Part shown: positions 1-8,524 of the stretch, in pieces
Numbering within the stretch: position 1 is the first letter of the stretch
Layout of the letters: every line of letters begins with the position of its first letter
Source: Fimbriiglobus ruber
GTDB taxonomy: Bacteria; Planctomycetota; Planctomycetia; Gemmatales; Gemmataceae
Assembly: GCF_002197845.1 (NCBI RefSeq)
Contig: NZ_NIDE01000005.1
Location: 248,001 to 312,000, forward strand
Direction: 5' to 3'
DNA length: 64,000 bases
The notes under the pieces: generated by a model
Told to the model about the DNA's origin: nothing
Databases searched by the model: none
What the model saw: only the letters and a program-made list of their open reading frames with translations
Translations under genes and position numbers: made by a program

Positions 1-513
1 GGCGTCGCCGAGCGGGAGCGAGGCGTACCCGCGGAAGCCTTCGGGCCCCGCCGCCCGGAACCGGACTTTCAAGGTACTCTGCTTCGTCTGGTAGATCGTG
101 TCCTGGCCCGCCAGAGCCTTCGGGGTAATGACGCGAACGGCCGCGCTGAACGGCTGCGTCTTTACCCGCAGTTCCGTCACCTCTTCGGGCAGCAACTTGC
201 CGCCCACTTTTTCCTGGCGAACGAGGTAACAGGCGTAATCCCGGGTCTTGCCGTAAGCGCCGCGCGCCTCGGCGAGGGCTTTCGGCAGCGACTCGTCCCC
301 ATTGATCGGGGCGACGCCGACCTCGACCTTGGCGACCGGGACCGGGACTTCTGGCGCGGGATCATCGGCCGTGGGAATCCGCAAAGCGGGCGCGGGCTTC
401 GCGGGCGACTTTTCATTGACCGGCTGTTGGGCGGCGGCCACGGCCACCAGACCCACCCCGCCGACCACACCGGCCAACCGGGCGACGCGACGAACCGCGG
501 AGCGGAGTGACAT
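1..513 (-). CDS. DUF1571 domain protein, 3' end outside window
   Basis: This minus-strand frame is open from an ATG at 513 to the window edge (171 codons, incomplete). The N-terminus MSLRSAVRRVARLAGVV followed by a hydrophobic Gly/Val/Ala stretch to about residue 30 looks like a signal peptide ending near AAAQQ. After a Pro-rich linker comes ARGAYGKTRDYACYLVRQEK and then GKLLPEEVTELRVK, the pattern I associate with DUF1571 proteins, which are abundant in Planctomycetes and of unknown function. It is probably exported. The gene runs leftward, away from the methyltransferase at 890, with a repeat-bearing gap between them. Family assignment is by memory of the pattern and the C-terminal half is not visible. 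Confidence 0.72.
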   Translation of the reverse strand, partial: MSLRSAVRRVARLAGVVGGVGLVAVAAAQQPVNEKSPAKPAPALRIPTADDPAPEVPVPVAKVEVGVAPINGDESLPKALAEARGAYGKTRDYACYLVRQEKVGGKLLPEEVTELRVKTQPFSAAVRVITPKALAGQDTIYQTKQSTLKVRFRAAGPEGFRGYASLPLGDA

Positions 514-627
514 GGCGTCCCTGCATTTATGGGTAAGCGATGGCGGCGGGCGGGCGTCCGTGCCCAGTCCCCACCGCGGTTTGCGGGGAATATCGTGGGT
601 GGGCGAAGAACGCCAGGGGAATTTTGC

Positions 628-825
628 GCAATTTGGAGTGCGGCGCTTTACCGCCGCTTTTGTTTTTGGCCTTCTTGACCGGGAGTACCCGTCGGCCCGG
701 AGGTGCGGCGCTTTACCGCCGCTTTTGTTTTTGGACTTCGCGGTCCACTGGTATGAACACCCGTGCACAACGAAGTAAAAAGCAAAAGCGGCGGTAAAGT
801 GCCGCACTCCAAATTGGCGCAATTG
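628..825. repeat. Cluster of three palindromic repeat units (REP-like)
   Basis: The 376 bp gap between the DUF1571 and methyltransferase genes holds no gene but has three copies of one unit. Two are direct, near 632-663 and 703-731, with core GCGGCGCTTTACCGCCGC. The third is inverted, near 781-818, and carries the mirror GCGGCGGTAAAGTGCCGC. The core can fold on itself, and the inverted copy can pair with the direct ones. The same unit recurs as a perfect hairpin at 54386-54470, so it is a dispersed element. Confidence 0.7.
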
Positions 826-889
826 TGGTCGCCGGGTATCTTCCTGAAAAGAGTCGAGATACGGCAACTGGTTACGTCCGGGGGACGCG

Positions 890-1606
890 ATGAAATCGAC
901 GGTCGACGAAATTCGGGCGCGGTTCGACGCCGAGGTGGAGCGGTTCTCGAACCTGGACACGGGGCAGGTCGCGACGGTGGACGCGCCGCTGGCGATGGCA
1001 CGGGTCGCGGAAGCCGCGGCGGCCGCCACCCCGCACGCCCGACACGTTCTGGACGTGGGGTGCGGCGCCGGGAACTACACGCTCAAATTGCTCGGCCACC
1101 TTCCCGGCCTGGATGTGACCCTGGTCGATCTGAGCCAGCCGATGCTCGACCGCGCCGCCGCGCGAGTAACGCCGGCCACGACCGGCCGCGTTTCGGTGAT
1201 TCAGGGCGACGTCCGCGACATTACCCTCCCGGACGCCGGGTTCGACGTCGTTCTCGCGTCGGCCGTGCTGCACCACCTGCGGACCGACGACGAGTGGCGG
1301 GCTGTCTTCGCGAAACTGTACCGGGCGTTGCGGCCGGGCGGTTCGGTGTGGATCTTCGACCTGATCGAGAGTACAGTCCCCGCGATCCAACAACTCATGT
1401 GGCGGCAGTACGGCGAGTTCCTCTCCCGCCAGCAGGGCGACGCGTACCGGGACCGCGTTTACGCGTACGTCGAGAAGGAAGACACGCCGCGGCCGCTCAT
1501 GTACCAACTCGATCTGTTGCGGGAGGTCGGGTTCTCCGCTGTCGAGGTGCTGCACAAGAACCTCTGCTTCGCGGCGTTCGGGGGGATCAAGGCTGACGCC
1601 GGTTAG
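890..1606 (+). CDS. Class I SAM-dependent methyltransferase
   Basis: This is a 238-residue soluble protein. Motif I is clear (VLDVGCGAGNYTLKL, about residues 55-69), followed by an acidic residue after the second strand (VTLVDLSQPM), a motif II-like IQGDVRDITLP and a post-motif region VVLASAVLHHL. This is the Rossmann-fold methyltransferase pattern (Methyltransf_11/25 type). The ATG at 890 is preceded by a purine-rich GGGGGA at suitable spacing. The substrate cannot be told from sequence. It stands alone, with a repeat-containing gap upstream and 159 bp before the next gene on the same strand. Confidence 0.85.
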   Translation: MKSTVDEIRARFDAEVERFSNLDTGQVATVDAPLAMARVAEAAAAATPHARHVLDVGCGAGNYTLKLLGHLPGLDVTLVDLSQPMLDRAAARVTPATTGRVSVIQGDVRDITLPDAGFDVVLASAVLHHLRTDDEWRAVFAKLYRALRPGGSVWIFDLIESTVPAIQQLMWRQYGEFLSRQQGDAYRDRVYAYVEKEDTPRPLMYQLDLLREVGFSAVEVLHKNLCFAAFGGIKADAG

Positions 1607-1765
1607 CGCGTGCCGACCCGGATCGGACGGGACAGCGGTGGGTTTCTCATCAGGGGTTCATTCCTGGAAATGCCGCGGAAATCCGCCCGTCCGTCGATAG
1701 CCTTGCCTCCCGTCCGCCACTACCCTGGCAATTGACTCACACCTGCTCGCCCCTGAGTAATTGAC

Positions 1766-3991
1766 ATGGGTGTTTCTCCCCGGGCCGGGTTCGCTCGTCT
1801 GGCCCTGGTCGGTTCCGTGATCTTCCTGGCGAACGCCGGGCTCCTAGTCCTGCAACTCGTGGCGGGGCGGTTGCTCGCCCCGTTCGTCGGGTCGTCGCTG
1901 GAGACGTGGACGGCGGTGATCGGCGCGTTCCTGACCGGGATCGCGGTCGGGAACGCCGTCGGCGGGCGGGCCGCGGACCGCGGGCCGGCCCCGTGGAAGC
2001 TGGCCGCGTTCGCCGCCCTGGGTGGCGTCGGCGCCCTCTGGATGATGGCCCTGCCCCTGCTCCTGCAAGCGACCGAACTGCACCGGGCGATTCCGCTCGG
2101 TGTCCGCATCCCCGTCCTGGCTACGGCGCTCTGCTTCCCGCCCGCGTTCGTCCTGAGCCTGCTCACGCCGCTGGCGATCAAGCTCGGCCTGCCGGACGTC
2201 AACCGGACCGGCCGCGTCGCGGGCTTGATCTTCTCGCTCGGCACGCTGGGCTGCCTGGTCGGGAACTACGCGGCCGGCTTCTATCTCATTCCACACTTAA
2301 CAATCAACGCGCTCACGACCGCCGCCGCGGGCTTGCTCTTCGTCACCGCGCTGGCCGCGCTCCTGATCCCGAAAAATGCCGACGCCCAGGCGGAGAACGT
2401 GACGGAGTCTGCCGGCGAAGCACCCGTCACGACCCGGGCCCCCCTCTCTCTCACCCGGGCTTACTCGGTCGTATTCCTGGCGAGCTTCGCGGGGATGGCG
2501 ATAGAGTTGACCGCCTCGCGGCTGATCGCCCAGACCTTCGGCGTGTCGCTCTTCACCTGGACCGCGGTGATCGGGGTCATGCTGGCGGGGACGGCCGTCG
2601 GCAACTGGGTCGGCGGGCACCTCGCGGACCGGGCCGCGCGGTTGGGCGGGCCGGGGGCCGGCGCGTGGCAACTCGCCGCGTGCCTGATCCTGGCCGGCGT
2701 CGCCATCCTCGTCATGCTGCTCACGTACTTCGCCGGGACGTACTACGACCCGTTAAAAGGCTGGGGAATGATCACCCAGATCTTCATCTGGTCCGGAGTC
2801 CTCTTTTACGCACCGATGATGTTCCTCGGGACCATCTCGCCGCAGGTGATCCGGCTGGCCATCCCGGACGCGGCTCACGCCGGTCGGGTGGCCGGGCGGG
2901 TGTACGCGTGGAGTACCGTCGGGGCGATCGTCGGGACGTTCGCGACCGGCTACCTTCTCATCTCGACCGTCGGCATGTACCGCACGGTCCTCGCCGCGGC
3001 GGTCCTCCCGATCGTCGCGACCGGGGCGGTCTGCCGGGTGTGGGAGCGGGGCGCGTACCTGTACACGATCAGCATCGTCTGCGGGGCCGCGGTCGGCGGG
3101 TACATCCTGACCGTCCCGTCGAACCTCCACATCGCCAAGGAAACGAACTACTACACGATCCGCGTCCAGGGCGACCTGCACGAGGAGGGCGTCCTGGTGC
3201 TGATCCTCGACGCCCTCATTCACTCGAAGGTCAACCCGCTCGACCCGTCGTACATTCACTACGTCCACGAGCAGGCCCAGATCGAGTTCCTTCGCGTGAT
3301 CGCCGACGCGCACCCGGACGAGCAGCGGGTACTGGTCATCGGCGGCGGCGGGTACACGTTCCCCCGGTACGCCCGGACCTTCCTCAAGAACTCCAAAATC
3401 GACGTCGTCGAGATCGACCCGGGCGTCACGAAAGTGGCTTACGATGACCTCGCCCTCGACCCGGCCCTGAACATCACGACGGTCAACATGGACGGCCGCC
3501 AGTTCGTGGCCGAGAAGGCCCCCCGCGGCCACTACCACCTGATGACGCTGGACGCGGTGAACGACCTCACGGTCCCGTACCACCTGCTCACGAAGGAGTT
3601 CAACGACGAAGCGAAAGCGGCCCTGGCGCCGGACGGCGTTTACCTGCTCACGGTCATCGATTTGCTGGAAGACGGGCAGCTCTGGAAGGCGGCGTACCAC
3701 ACGCTGAAAAAGACCTTCGCCCACGTCGAACTACTCGTCTTGAACGACAACTACGACCCCTACGAGCGGCAGGTCTACGTGCTGTACGCGGCCGACGCCC
3801 CGTTCGACCTGGAGAAAATGCGGACGCTGCTCCGCCGCCAGAAGGTCGAGCAGGTGCACACCAAGTTGCCCCCGCCCGGCGAACTCGATCGGCTGCTTGG
3901 GCTCACCGCCCCGGTCGTCCTGACCGACCAGTTCGCGCCGGTCGACAACATGATGGCCGAGGTGTTCCGCCGGCGGGAAAGCAGCCGGTAA
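1766..3991 (+). CDS. Membrane-fused spermidine synthase-like protein
   Basis: This 741-residue protein has two homologous multi-helix membrane halves and a cytosolic C-terminal domain. Each membrane half carries a similar segment: LETWTAVIGAFLTGIAVGNAV near residue 47 and LFTWTAVIGVMLAGTAVGNWV near residue 262. The C-terminal third (about 500-700) has the SAM/decarboxy-SAM loop VLVIGGGGYTFPRY, the acidic IDVVEIDPGV and an MDGRQFV motif, as in spermidine-synthase-fold proteins. Large fused proteins of this kind are common in Planctomycetes and other bacteria, and their substrates are mostly unproven. True polyamine synthesis is possible but is not shown by the sequence. The start follows from ATG 1766 and the immediate hydrophobic segment. 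Confidence 0.85.
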   Translation: MGVSPRAGFARLALVGSVIFLANAGLLVLQLVAGRLLAPFVGSSLETWTAVIGAFLTGIAVGNAVGGRAADRGPAPWKLAAFAALGGVGALWMMALPLLLQATELHRAIPLGVRIPVLATALCFPPAFVLSLLTPLAIKLGLPDVNRTGRVAGLIFSLGTLGCLVGNYAAGFYLIPHLTINALTTAAAGLLFVTALAALLIPKNADAQAENVTESAGEAPVTTRAPLSLTRAYSVVFLASFAGMAIELTASRLIAQTFGVSLFTWTAVIGVMLAGTAVGNWVGGHLADRAARLGGPGAGAWQLAACLILAGVAILVMLLTYFAGTYYDPLKGWGMITQIFIWSGVLFYAPMMFLGTISPQVIRLAIPDAAHAGRVAGRVYAWSTVGAIVGTFATGYLLISTVGMYRTVLAAAVLPIVATGAVCRVWERGAYLYTISIVCGAAVGGYILTVPSNLHIAKETNYYTIRVQGDLHEEGVLVLILDALIHSKVNPLDPSYIHYVHEQAQIEFLRVIADAHPDEQRVLVIGGGGYTFPRYARTFLKNSKIDVVEIDPGVTKVAYDDLALDPALNITTVNMDGRQFVAEKAPRGHYHLMTLDAVNDLTVPYHLLTKEFNDEAKAALAPDGVYLLTVIDLLEDGQLWKAAYHTLKKTFAHVELLVLNDNYDPYERQVYVLYAADAPFDLEKMRTLLRRQKVEQVHTKLPPPGELDRLLGLTAPVVLTDQFAPVDNMMAEVFRRRESSR

Positions 3992-4121
3992 CCTCACGCC
4001 GGTCTCTTGACTTGTCGGCCCCCGTCGCCCACGATGGGGGCCGCCCCCGCCGGAGTTCTCCCCAACTCCCGACCGCGGTCGTCGGTCCCGCGCCCATTTC
4101 CAATCCTCGGACGGTTTCGGC

Positions 4122-5027
4122 ATGCACAGCGTTGTTGTCGTGAGTGTCGCGTTTTTAGCCCTGTCCGCCCGCGCGGACACCCCACCGGCAACCGGGTTGG
4201 AGGCGCTGATCGCCCCGATCGCCAAGGAGCACCACGGCAAGGTGGCGGTCGGGGTCAAGCACCTCGTCACCGGCGAGTCGTACTACCTGAACGGCGACGA
4301 CGTGATGCCGACCGCCAGTCTGATCAAGCTCCCGGTCATGGTCGAGGCGTACTGGCAGGCGGAAGAGGGGAAGGTCAAGCTCGACGAGCAGATCGTCCTC
4401 AAGGCCGACGACAAGGTGCCCGGCTCCGGCGTGCTGACGGACAACTTCAGCCCCGGGTCGAGCCTGGCTCTGCGGGACGCCGTGCGACTGATGATGACCA
4501 TGTCCGACAACACGGCCACCAACCTCGTCCTCGACAAGATTAGTATCCCCGCCACCGGCGTCCGGATGGAAGCGATCGGGCTCAAGGAAACCAAGATCCA
4601 CTCGAAGGTGTTCCGCGGCACCACGACGATCGACAAGAAGCGGTCCGGGCTCTACGGCCTCGGTTCGACCACGACGAAAGAAATGGTGCAACTCCTGGAG
4701 AAGATCCACAAGGGCGAGGTGGTGACGCCGAAGGCGTGCGAGGAGATGATGGCGATTCTCGGCAAGAACCAGGACAACGAGAAGCTCGTCCGGCTCCTGC
4801 CACCGGGCACGAAGGTCGCCCACAAGACGGGGTCGTTGAACGCCGCGAAGACGGACGCCGGCATCGTTTACCTCCGCGATCCGGCGGACAAGAAGGTGAA
4901 GCCGGCCTTCGCCATTTGCGTACTCACGAACGAAAACCAGGACCAGCGCTGGGTGGTCGACAACGCCGCCCAGTTGACGATCGCCAGGATCGCCCGGGCC
5001 GCCTACGACCACTTCGCACCGAAATAG
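4122..5027 (+). CDS. Class A beta-lactamase-like serine hydrolase
   Basis: This is a 301-residue exported protein. A short signal peptide (MHSVVVVSVAFLALSARA) is probably cut before DT. The penicillin-binding fold motifs are in order: SxxK as TASLIKL with Ser66 and Lys69, SDN as MSDNTATNLV near residue 126, and KTG as HKTGSLNAA near residue 229. The protein belongs to the beta-lactamase2/penicillinase family (PF13354 type). In this family some members hydrolyse beta-lactams and others act on D-Ala peptides or esters. I did not see a clean ExxLN motif, so resistance function is uncertain. It is followed by an AT-rich inverted repeat that may end its transcript. Confidence 0.85.
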   Translation: MHSVVVVSVAFLALSARADTPPATGLEALIAPIAKEHHGKVAVGVKHLVTGESYYLNGDDVMPTASLIKLPVMVEAYWQAEEGKVKLDEQIVLKADDKVPGSGVLTDNFSPGSSLALRDAVRLMMTMSDNTATNLVLDKISIPATGVRMEAIGLKETKIHSKVFRGTTTIDKKRSGLYGLGSTTTKEMVQLLEKIHKGEVVTPKACEEMMAILGKNQDNEKLVRLLPPGTKVAHKTGSLNAAKTDAGIVYLRDPADKKVKPAFAICVLTNENQDQRWVVDNAAQLTIARIARAAYDHFAPK

Positions 5028-5033
5028 TTAATA

Positions 5034-5112
5034 GTTAAAAATTAAAAAATAAACAGACAATAGAGCAATTTACTGGTATTCGTTTTTTAACTTTTAACTT
5101 TTAATTTTTAAC
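5034..5112. terminator. AT-rich inverted repeat between two genes
   Basis: A perfect 14-base inverted repeat (GTTAAAAATTAAAA at 5034-5047 and its complement at 5099-5112) flanks a 51-base AT-rich loop. It starts 7 bases after the stop of the beta-lactamase-like gene and ends 18 bases before the GTG of the next gene. The arms contain only A/T apart from one base pair, so as a terminator it would be weak. It could instead be a small AT-rich repeat element or a regulatory spacer. Confidence 0.45.
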
Positions 5113-5130
5113 TTCTTTACGAGGTGCCCC

Positions 5131-6504
5131 GTGTCCGACACCGATCGTTCGCCCGTGGATCGCCGCCGGTTCCTGGGCACCGCGTCTGCCTCGGTCGCCG
5201 CCATCTCGGGACAAGCCGCCGCCCGCGCCGCCGAGACGCGGCCGGCCGAGACCGACCACCGCCCGCCCGTCACCGACCCGCGAGCCACGTCCGGCGACAC
5301 CCGGTACGCGCCGAAGTGGGACGAACTGTTTACCCTCTCGGTCGGGACCGATTCGGGCGACCTCCGCGGGCGGGACGAGAAGGTGATCCAGGCGGCGGTC
5401 GACACGGTCGCCCGCATGGGCGGCGGGACTGTCCGCCTCCTGCCCGGCACGTTCCGGTTGCGGAACGCCGTGACGCTCTGCCCGAACCTGCGGCTCGTCG
5501 GCAGCGGGCCGGACACGGTGCTGGTCAAGGAGGCGTCGGCCGCGTCGCCGCTGGCGGCCGACTCGGACTGGTACGACCAGGAAATCACCCTGGCGGACGG
5601 CCGCGGCTTCAAGGTCGGCGACGGCATCTGCCTGCGAGCCAAGAACCCGCACAACAGCGGCGCGACGGTCATCAAGCGGACGCTCGTCGCCCGCTCCGGC
5701 AACCGCTTCAAGCTCGACAAGGGTCTGCGGGAAAACCTGTGGCAGGCGGGCCAGCCGACGGCCGCGACTCTGTTCCCACTCTTGACCGGCGAGTTCCTGT
5801 CGAACGTGACGATCGAGAACCTTGCCCTCGACGGCAACAAGGCGAACAACCTGGAACTGGACGGCAACTACGCCGGCTGCATCTTTCTTCAGGACTGCGC
5901 CTCGATCGCGATCCGCGGCGTGACCGCCCGCGACTACCACGGCGACGGGATCAGCTGGCAAATCTGCCATGACGTGACGGTGGAGAACTGCGAATCCCGC
6001 GGCCACACCGGCCTCGGGCTACACCCCGGGTCCGGCTCGCAGCGGCCGGTGATCCGCGGGAACAAAATCGCCGGCTGCAACATCGGCCTGTTCTTCTGCT
6101 GGGGGGTGAAGTACGGGCTGGCCGAGAAGAACGTGATCGAGGACATCCGCACGGCCGGCATCTCGGTCGGCCACCGGGACACGGACAACCAGATCCTGGA
6201 GAACGTGGTCCGCCGGAGCGGGCAGGTCGGCATCCTGTTCCGCCCGGAGCGCGGGGCGGGATTCACCGGCGACCGGAACACCATCGAGGCGAACGTGGTC
6301 GAGGACTCCGGCGGCGACGCGGCCGCCGCGGTCGACATCCAGGGGACGACCGCGAACCTGGTGTTCCGCAAGAACGAACTCCGCGAGACCCGCGGCCCGG
6401 CCAAGCGGGTCGGCTTCCGGCTCGGGAAAGACACCCGCGACGTGGCCCTCGACGGCAACACGATCGAAGGCTTCGCGGTGCGCGTGGAGGACAAGCGGAA
6501 GTAA
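5131..6504 (+). CDS. Tat-exported right-handed beta-helix protein
   Basis: This is a 457-residue protein starting at GTG 5131, after a GAGG purine run. The N-terminus has a twin-arginine signal, DRRRFLGTASASVAAIS, at about residues 8-25. The body carries repeated short-strand patterns (for example VTIENLALDGNKANN, VTVENCESRGHTGLGL, NQILENVVRRSGQVGI) typical of parallel beta-helix (PbH1) repeats found in pectate-lyase-like and carbohydrate-active proteins. NNLELDGNYAG, HGDGISWQ and similar turns support a polysaccharide-binding or lyase role, but no specific family can be named. Its likely location is periplasmic. Confidence 0.8.
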   Translation: MSDTDRSPVDRRRFLGTASASVAAISGQAAARAAETRPAETDHRPPVTDPRATSGDTRYAPKWDELFTLSVGTDSGDLRGRDEKVIQAAVDTVARMGGGTVRLLPGTFRLRNAVTLCPNLRLVGSGPDTVLVKEASAASPLAADSDWYDQEITLADGRGFKVGDGICLRAKNPHNSGATVIKRTLVARSGNRFKLDKGLRENLWQAGQPTAATLFPLLTGEFLSNVTIENLALDGNKANNLELDGNYAGCIFLQDCASIAIRGVTARDYHGDGISWQICHDVTVENCESRGHTGLGLHPGSGSQRPVIRGNKIAGCNIGLFFCWGVKYGLAEKNVIEDIRTAGISVGHRDTDNQILENVVRRSGQVGILFRPERGAGFTGDRNTIEANVVEDSGGDAAAAVDIQGTTANLVFRKNELRETRGPAKRVGFRLGKDTRDVALDGNTIEGFAVRVEDKRK

Positions 6505-6567
6505 CAGGGACCGTGCTTTAACTCAGCTTCTTGGCCGTTAATGTTATTTTGAATAGTCAAAATATTT

Positions 6568-7128
6568 TCAGTTAGGCTTTTTCGTGTCGTCCGGCTTGGT
6601 AGGCTTCTCCGATTCTTTCTTCTTTTCCTTCTCCAGATCTTTAGCCAGAATGAACTTACCCGGCAAATTCCAGATCGGCTTGGCTTCGGGGTTATACCGG
6701 TAGTCGGCAAACCGAATGATTTTTCCTCCGACCTCGGGTACAAATTGCCCGAGTGGGCGAATCTCTCCCGGGATTAACATTCCCGAGCGGAATTCGTATG
6801 CCTTATACGCTCCTGGTTCATCGTGGTTGATAATGACGTATTTTAAGGCCGAAGCTGGATCGCCCTTTCGTCGAGTCTCAACTTGTTTGAACTCTCCATT
6901 CTTGTTAAGTTTGCCGATTAATCCGATACCATTCCGTGAAATGCCTACACAACGTTCGGTGTTCAATACGAATGTATATCGTCCGGGTTGTGGTATAGGA
7001 TAATTATCAAATAGAAAAGCACATTGTGACACCTTATCGGCTAATACAACCAAAGACATAGTCCCAATAAATAAAGACAAATAACTGTGCATTTTTATTT
7101 GAAAAAGAGTTGCCATGTAATTATCCAT
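6568..7128 (-). CDS. Small secreted protein, paralogue of the 7182-7664 gene
   Basis: This 186-residue protein has a hydrophobic N-terminus (HSYLSLFIGTMSLVVLA); the true start may be the ATG at residue 13. It ends in a charged Lys/Glu/Asp tail. The core shares several blocks with the neighbour: GLIGKLNKNGEF with LLGKLDKNGGF, AYEFRSGMLIPGEI with AYEFRSGVLVPGKI, and PIWNLPGKF with PIWNLPGIF. The pair is a tandem duplication. I do not recognise the family. Base composition is AT-rich relative to flanking genes, like the variable C-terminal and small genes of the 16-34 kb array, so an immunity-type role is a guess from context only. Confidence 0.6.
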   Translation of the reverse strand: MDNYMATLFQIKMHSYLSLFIGTMSLVVLADKVSQCAFLFDNYPIPQPGRYTFVLNTERCVGISRNGIGLIGKLNKNGEFKQVETRRKGDPASALKYVIINHDEPGAYKAYEFRSGMLIPGEIRPLGQFVPEVGGKIIRFADYRYNPEAKPIWNLPGKFILAKDLEKEKKKESEKPTKPDDTKKPN

Positions 7129-7181
7129 TAATCTGAAAAAACAGAGGCGATGTTTGTCGCGTCGATATCAGTACTACTGGT

Positions 7182-7664
7182 TCATTTTTTAAATATTCCT
7201 GGTAGATTCCAAATCGGCCGCGGGGGTTTTGAGTGCTTGTATTCTTGGAATTCGATGATTTTACCATCGATTTCTGGGAGAAACGAACCGCATTCAGGTA
7301 GTATTTTTCCTGGCACTAATACGCCAGATCGAAATTCATAAGCATCGTAATTATCTGGATACTGTTCGTTAATAACAACAAAAAGCGGAGCAGCAGATAA
7401 TGACACCCCTCTTGGATAGCAGTTCTTTTGTTGAAAGCCGCCGTTTTTATCCAATTTCCCTAACAGCATACAGTCATCTTGGTTTATAGCAGCCCACCGA
7501 TCTGTTTGTGCAATGTAAACAAAATCATCTGCGAGAGGAGGGGGATAACCGTCCTCAAGGCGTGGGCACGGGGCAATCGGGCAGACCAATTGGGCCGACA
7601 CCACGAAGAGCGACAAAATAAAAAGGAAACGAGCGACTCCGGACATCACGCGATACGAACCCAT
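7182..7664 (-). CDS. Small secreted protein, second paralogue
   Basis: This 160-residue protein has a signal peptide (ARFLFILSLFVVSAQLVCP). Its core domain matches the downstream gene at 6568-7128, with Cys residues near the N-terminus (CPIAPCPR) that the paralogue does not keep. It lies 53 bases upstream of that gene on the same strand, so the two are probably co-transcribed. No family is recognised. The duplicated small gene after a larger AT-rich secreted gene resembles duplicated immunity genes in toxin loci, but nothing in the protein proves this. Confidence 0.6.
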   Translation of the reverse strand: MGSYRVMSGVARFLFILSLFVVSAQLVCPIAPCPRLEDGYPPPLADDFVYIAQTDRWAAINQDDCMLLGKLDKNGGFQQKNCYPRGVSLSAAPLFVVINEQYPDNYDAYEFRSGVLVPGKILPECGSFLPEIDGKIIEFQEYKHSKPPRPIWNLPGIFKK

Positions 7665-7834
7665 GTGACGCTTCCTCTCTCTGTCTCGTCGATATCGACC
7701 CGAGGATTTTCAAGAATACAAGCCACGATTAATCCGCAACTTCCGCCAGTCTTATTGTTGTTATATTGCAAATAAGCGTCTAGTACCCGGCTGGTCAGTC
7801 TGCAAGATCGCGGCTGTCTTAGGATCGAAACCAT
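7646..7834 (-). CDS. Possible small ORF or read-through tail of the upstream gene
   Basis: This is a 62-codon frame starting at an ATG. It lies in the same frame as the gene ending at 7862, so one stop codon separates the two, and it overlaps the start of the paralogue at 7664 by 19 bases. The product has no recognisable feature. It could be a real overlapping small gene, or the remainder of the upstream gene after a nonsense change. Confidence 0.25.
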   Translation of the reverse strand: MVSILRQPRSCRLTSRVLDAYLQYNNNKTGGSCGLIVACILENPRVDIDETERGSVTWVRIA

Positions 7835-7861
7835 ACCGTTCTCGATACGGATATCTACTTT

Positions 7862-8521
7862 CTAAAGGAATTGCCAGCCCATATTTCCATTATATATTTT
7901 TCCGCTATCCACAAATGGATTGTCATTAGTGGCAACTGAAGAGTCTGCCGTGACACCGCCCATTATATTTTGCACTCCTGCGCCTGGGGCGTTGCCGGTG
8001 GCGTAGAATAGGACTTGCCAGTCAATATGTGCCAACGGATAGATCCATCCGCCTTCATACGTCGCGACTACATACATCCTCAGAAATAGCTGAACGTCAA
8101 TAGACGTTAATTTTGAGAATCTGATAGACAATGGCGAACCTGTTGATGGCGAGTCAGTGCTTGAAATAGTTACGTTGCCTCCCGTGGCAACAGATTTAAA
8201 GTTTGCTCCATATGCCGGACCCGGACTGCCGATATCCGTATCGAGGCAAGGCATGGTCATGCCGTTAATAGGCAATAAATTCATATCAAAAGTAGGAGCG
8301 ACGGCACCAGCACCAGTTCCATTGGCACCATTTTCAATATTGGCAATATTCTGGAGATAATTGACAGTATAGGCACTGCCGGCGCTTGCTGTTGCTGTGT
8401 AGGCGATTCCCGCGTTATCATAGCCTGACGGAGAAATCCATTTGGCTTCCAATCCGGAGCTTCCATTTACTCCATTAGTAAACATCATGCTAACACGCGG
8501 TACAGAAGAATTAAAGCTGTC
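7862..8521 (-). pseudogene. C-terminal part of an IS-split secreted gene
   Basis: The minus-strand frame is open from the IS5 border (DSFNSSVPRVS just before MMFTNGVNG) to a stop at 7862, about 219 codons. The product is rich in Gly, Ser, Asn and Thr with aromatic beta-like patterns (for example NVTISSTDSP, GGWIYPLAHIDWQVLF), ending in NGNMGWQFL. No family is recognised. The upstream part of the same gene seems to lie at 12298-12695, beyond two IS5 copies and an IS1380. Deleting the three elements with their target duplications joins the two parts, except for one missing base near 12333. Confidence 0.5.
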
Positions 8522-8524
8522 TAA

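Noticed and set aside
302-797. Two plus-strand frames over the start of the DUF1571 gene
   Set aside because: They overlap the repeat units and the antisense of a clear signal-peptide gene, and have no ribosome site or family signal.
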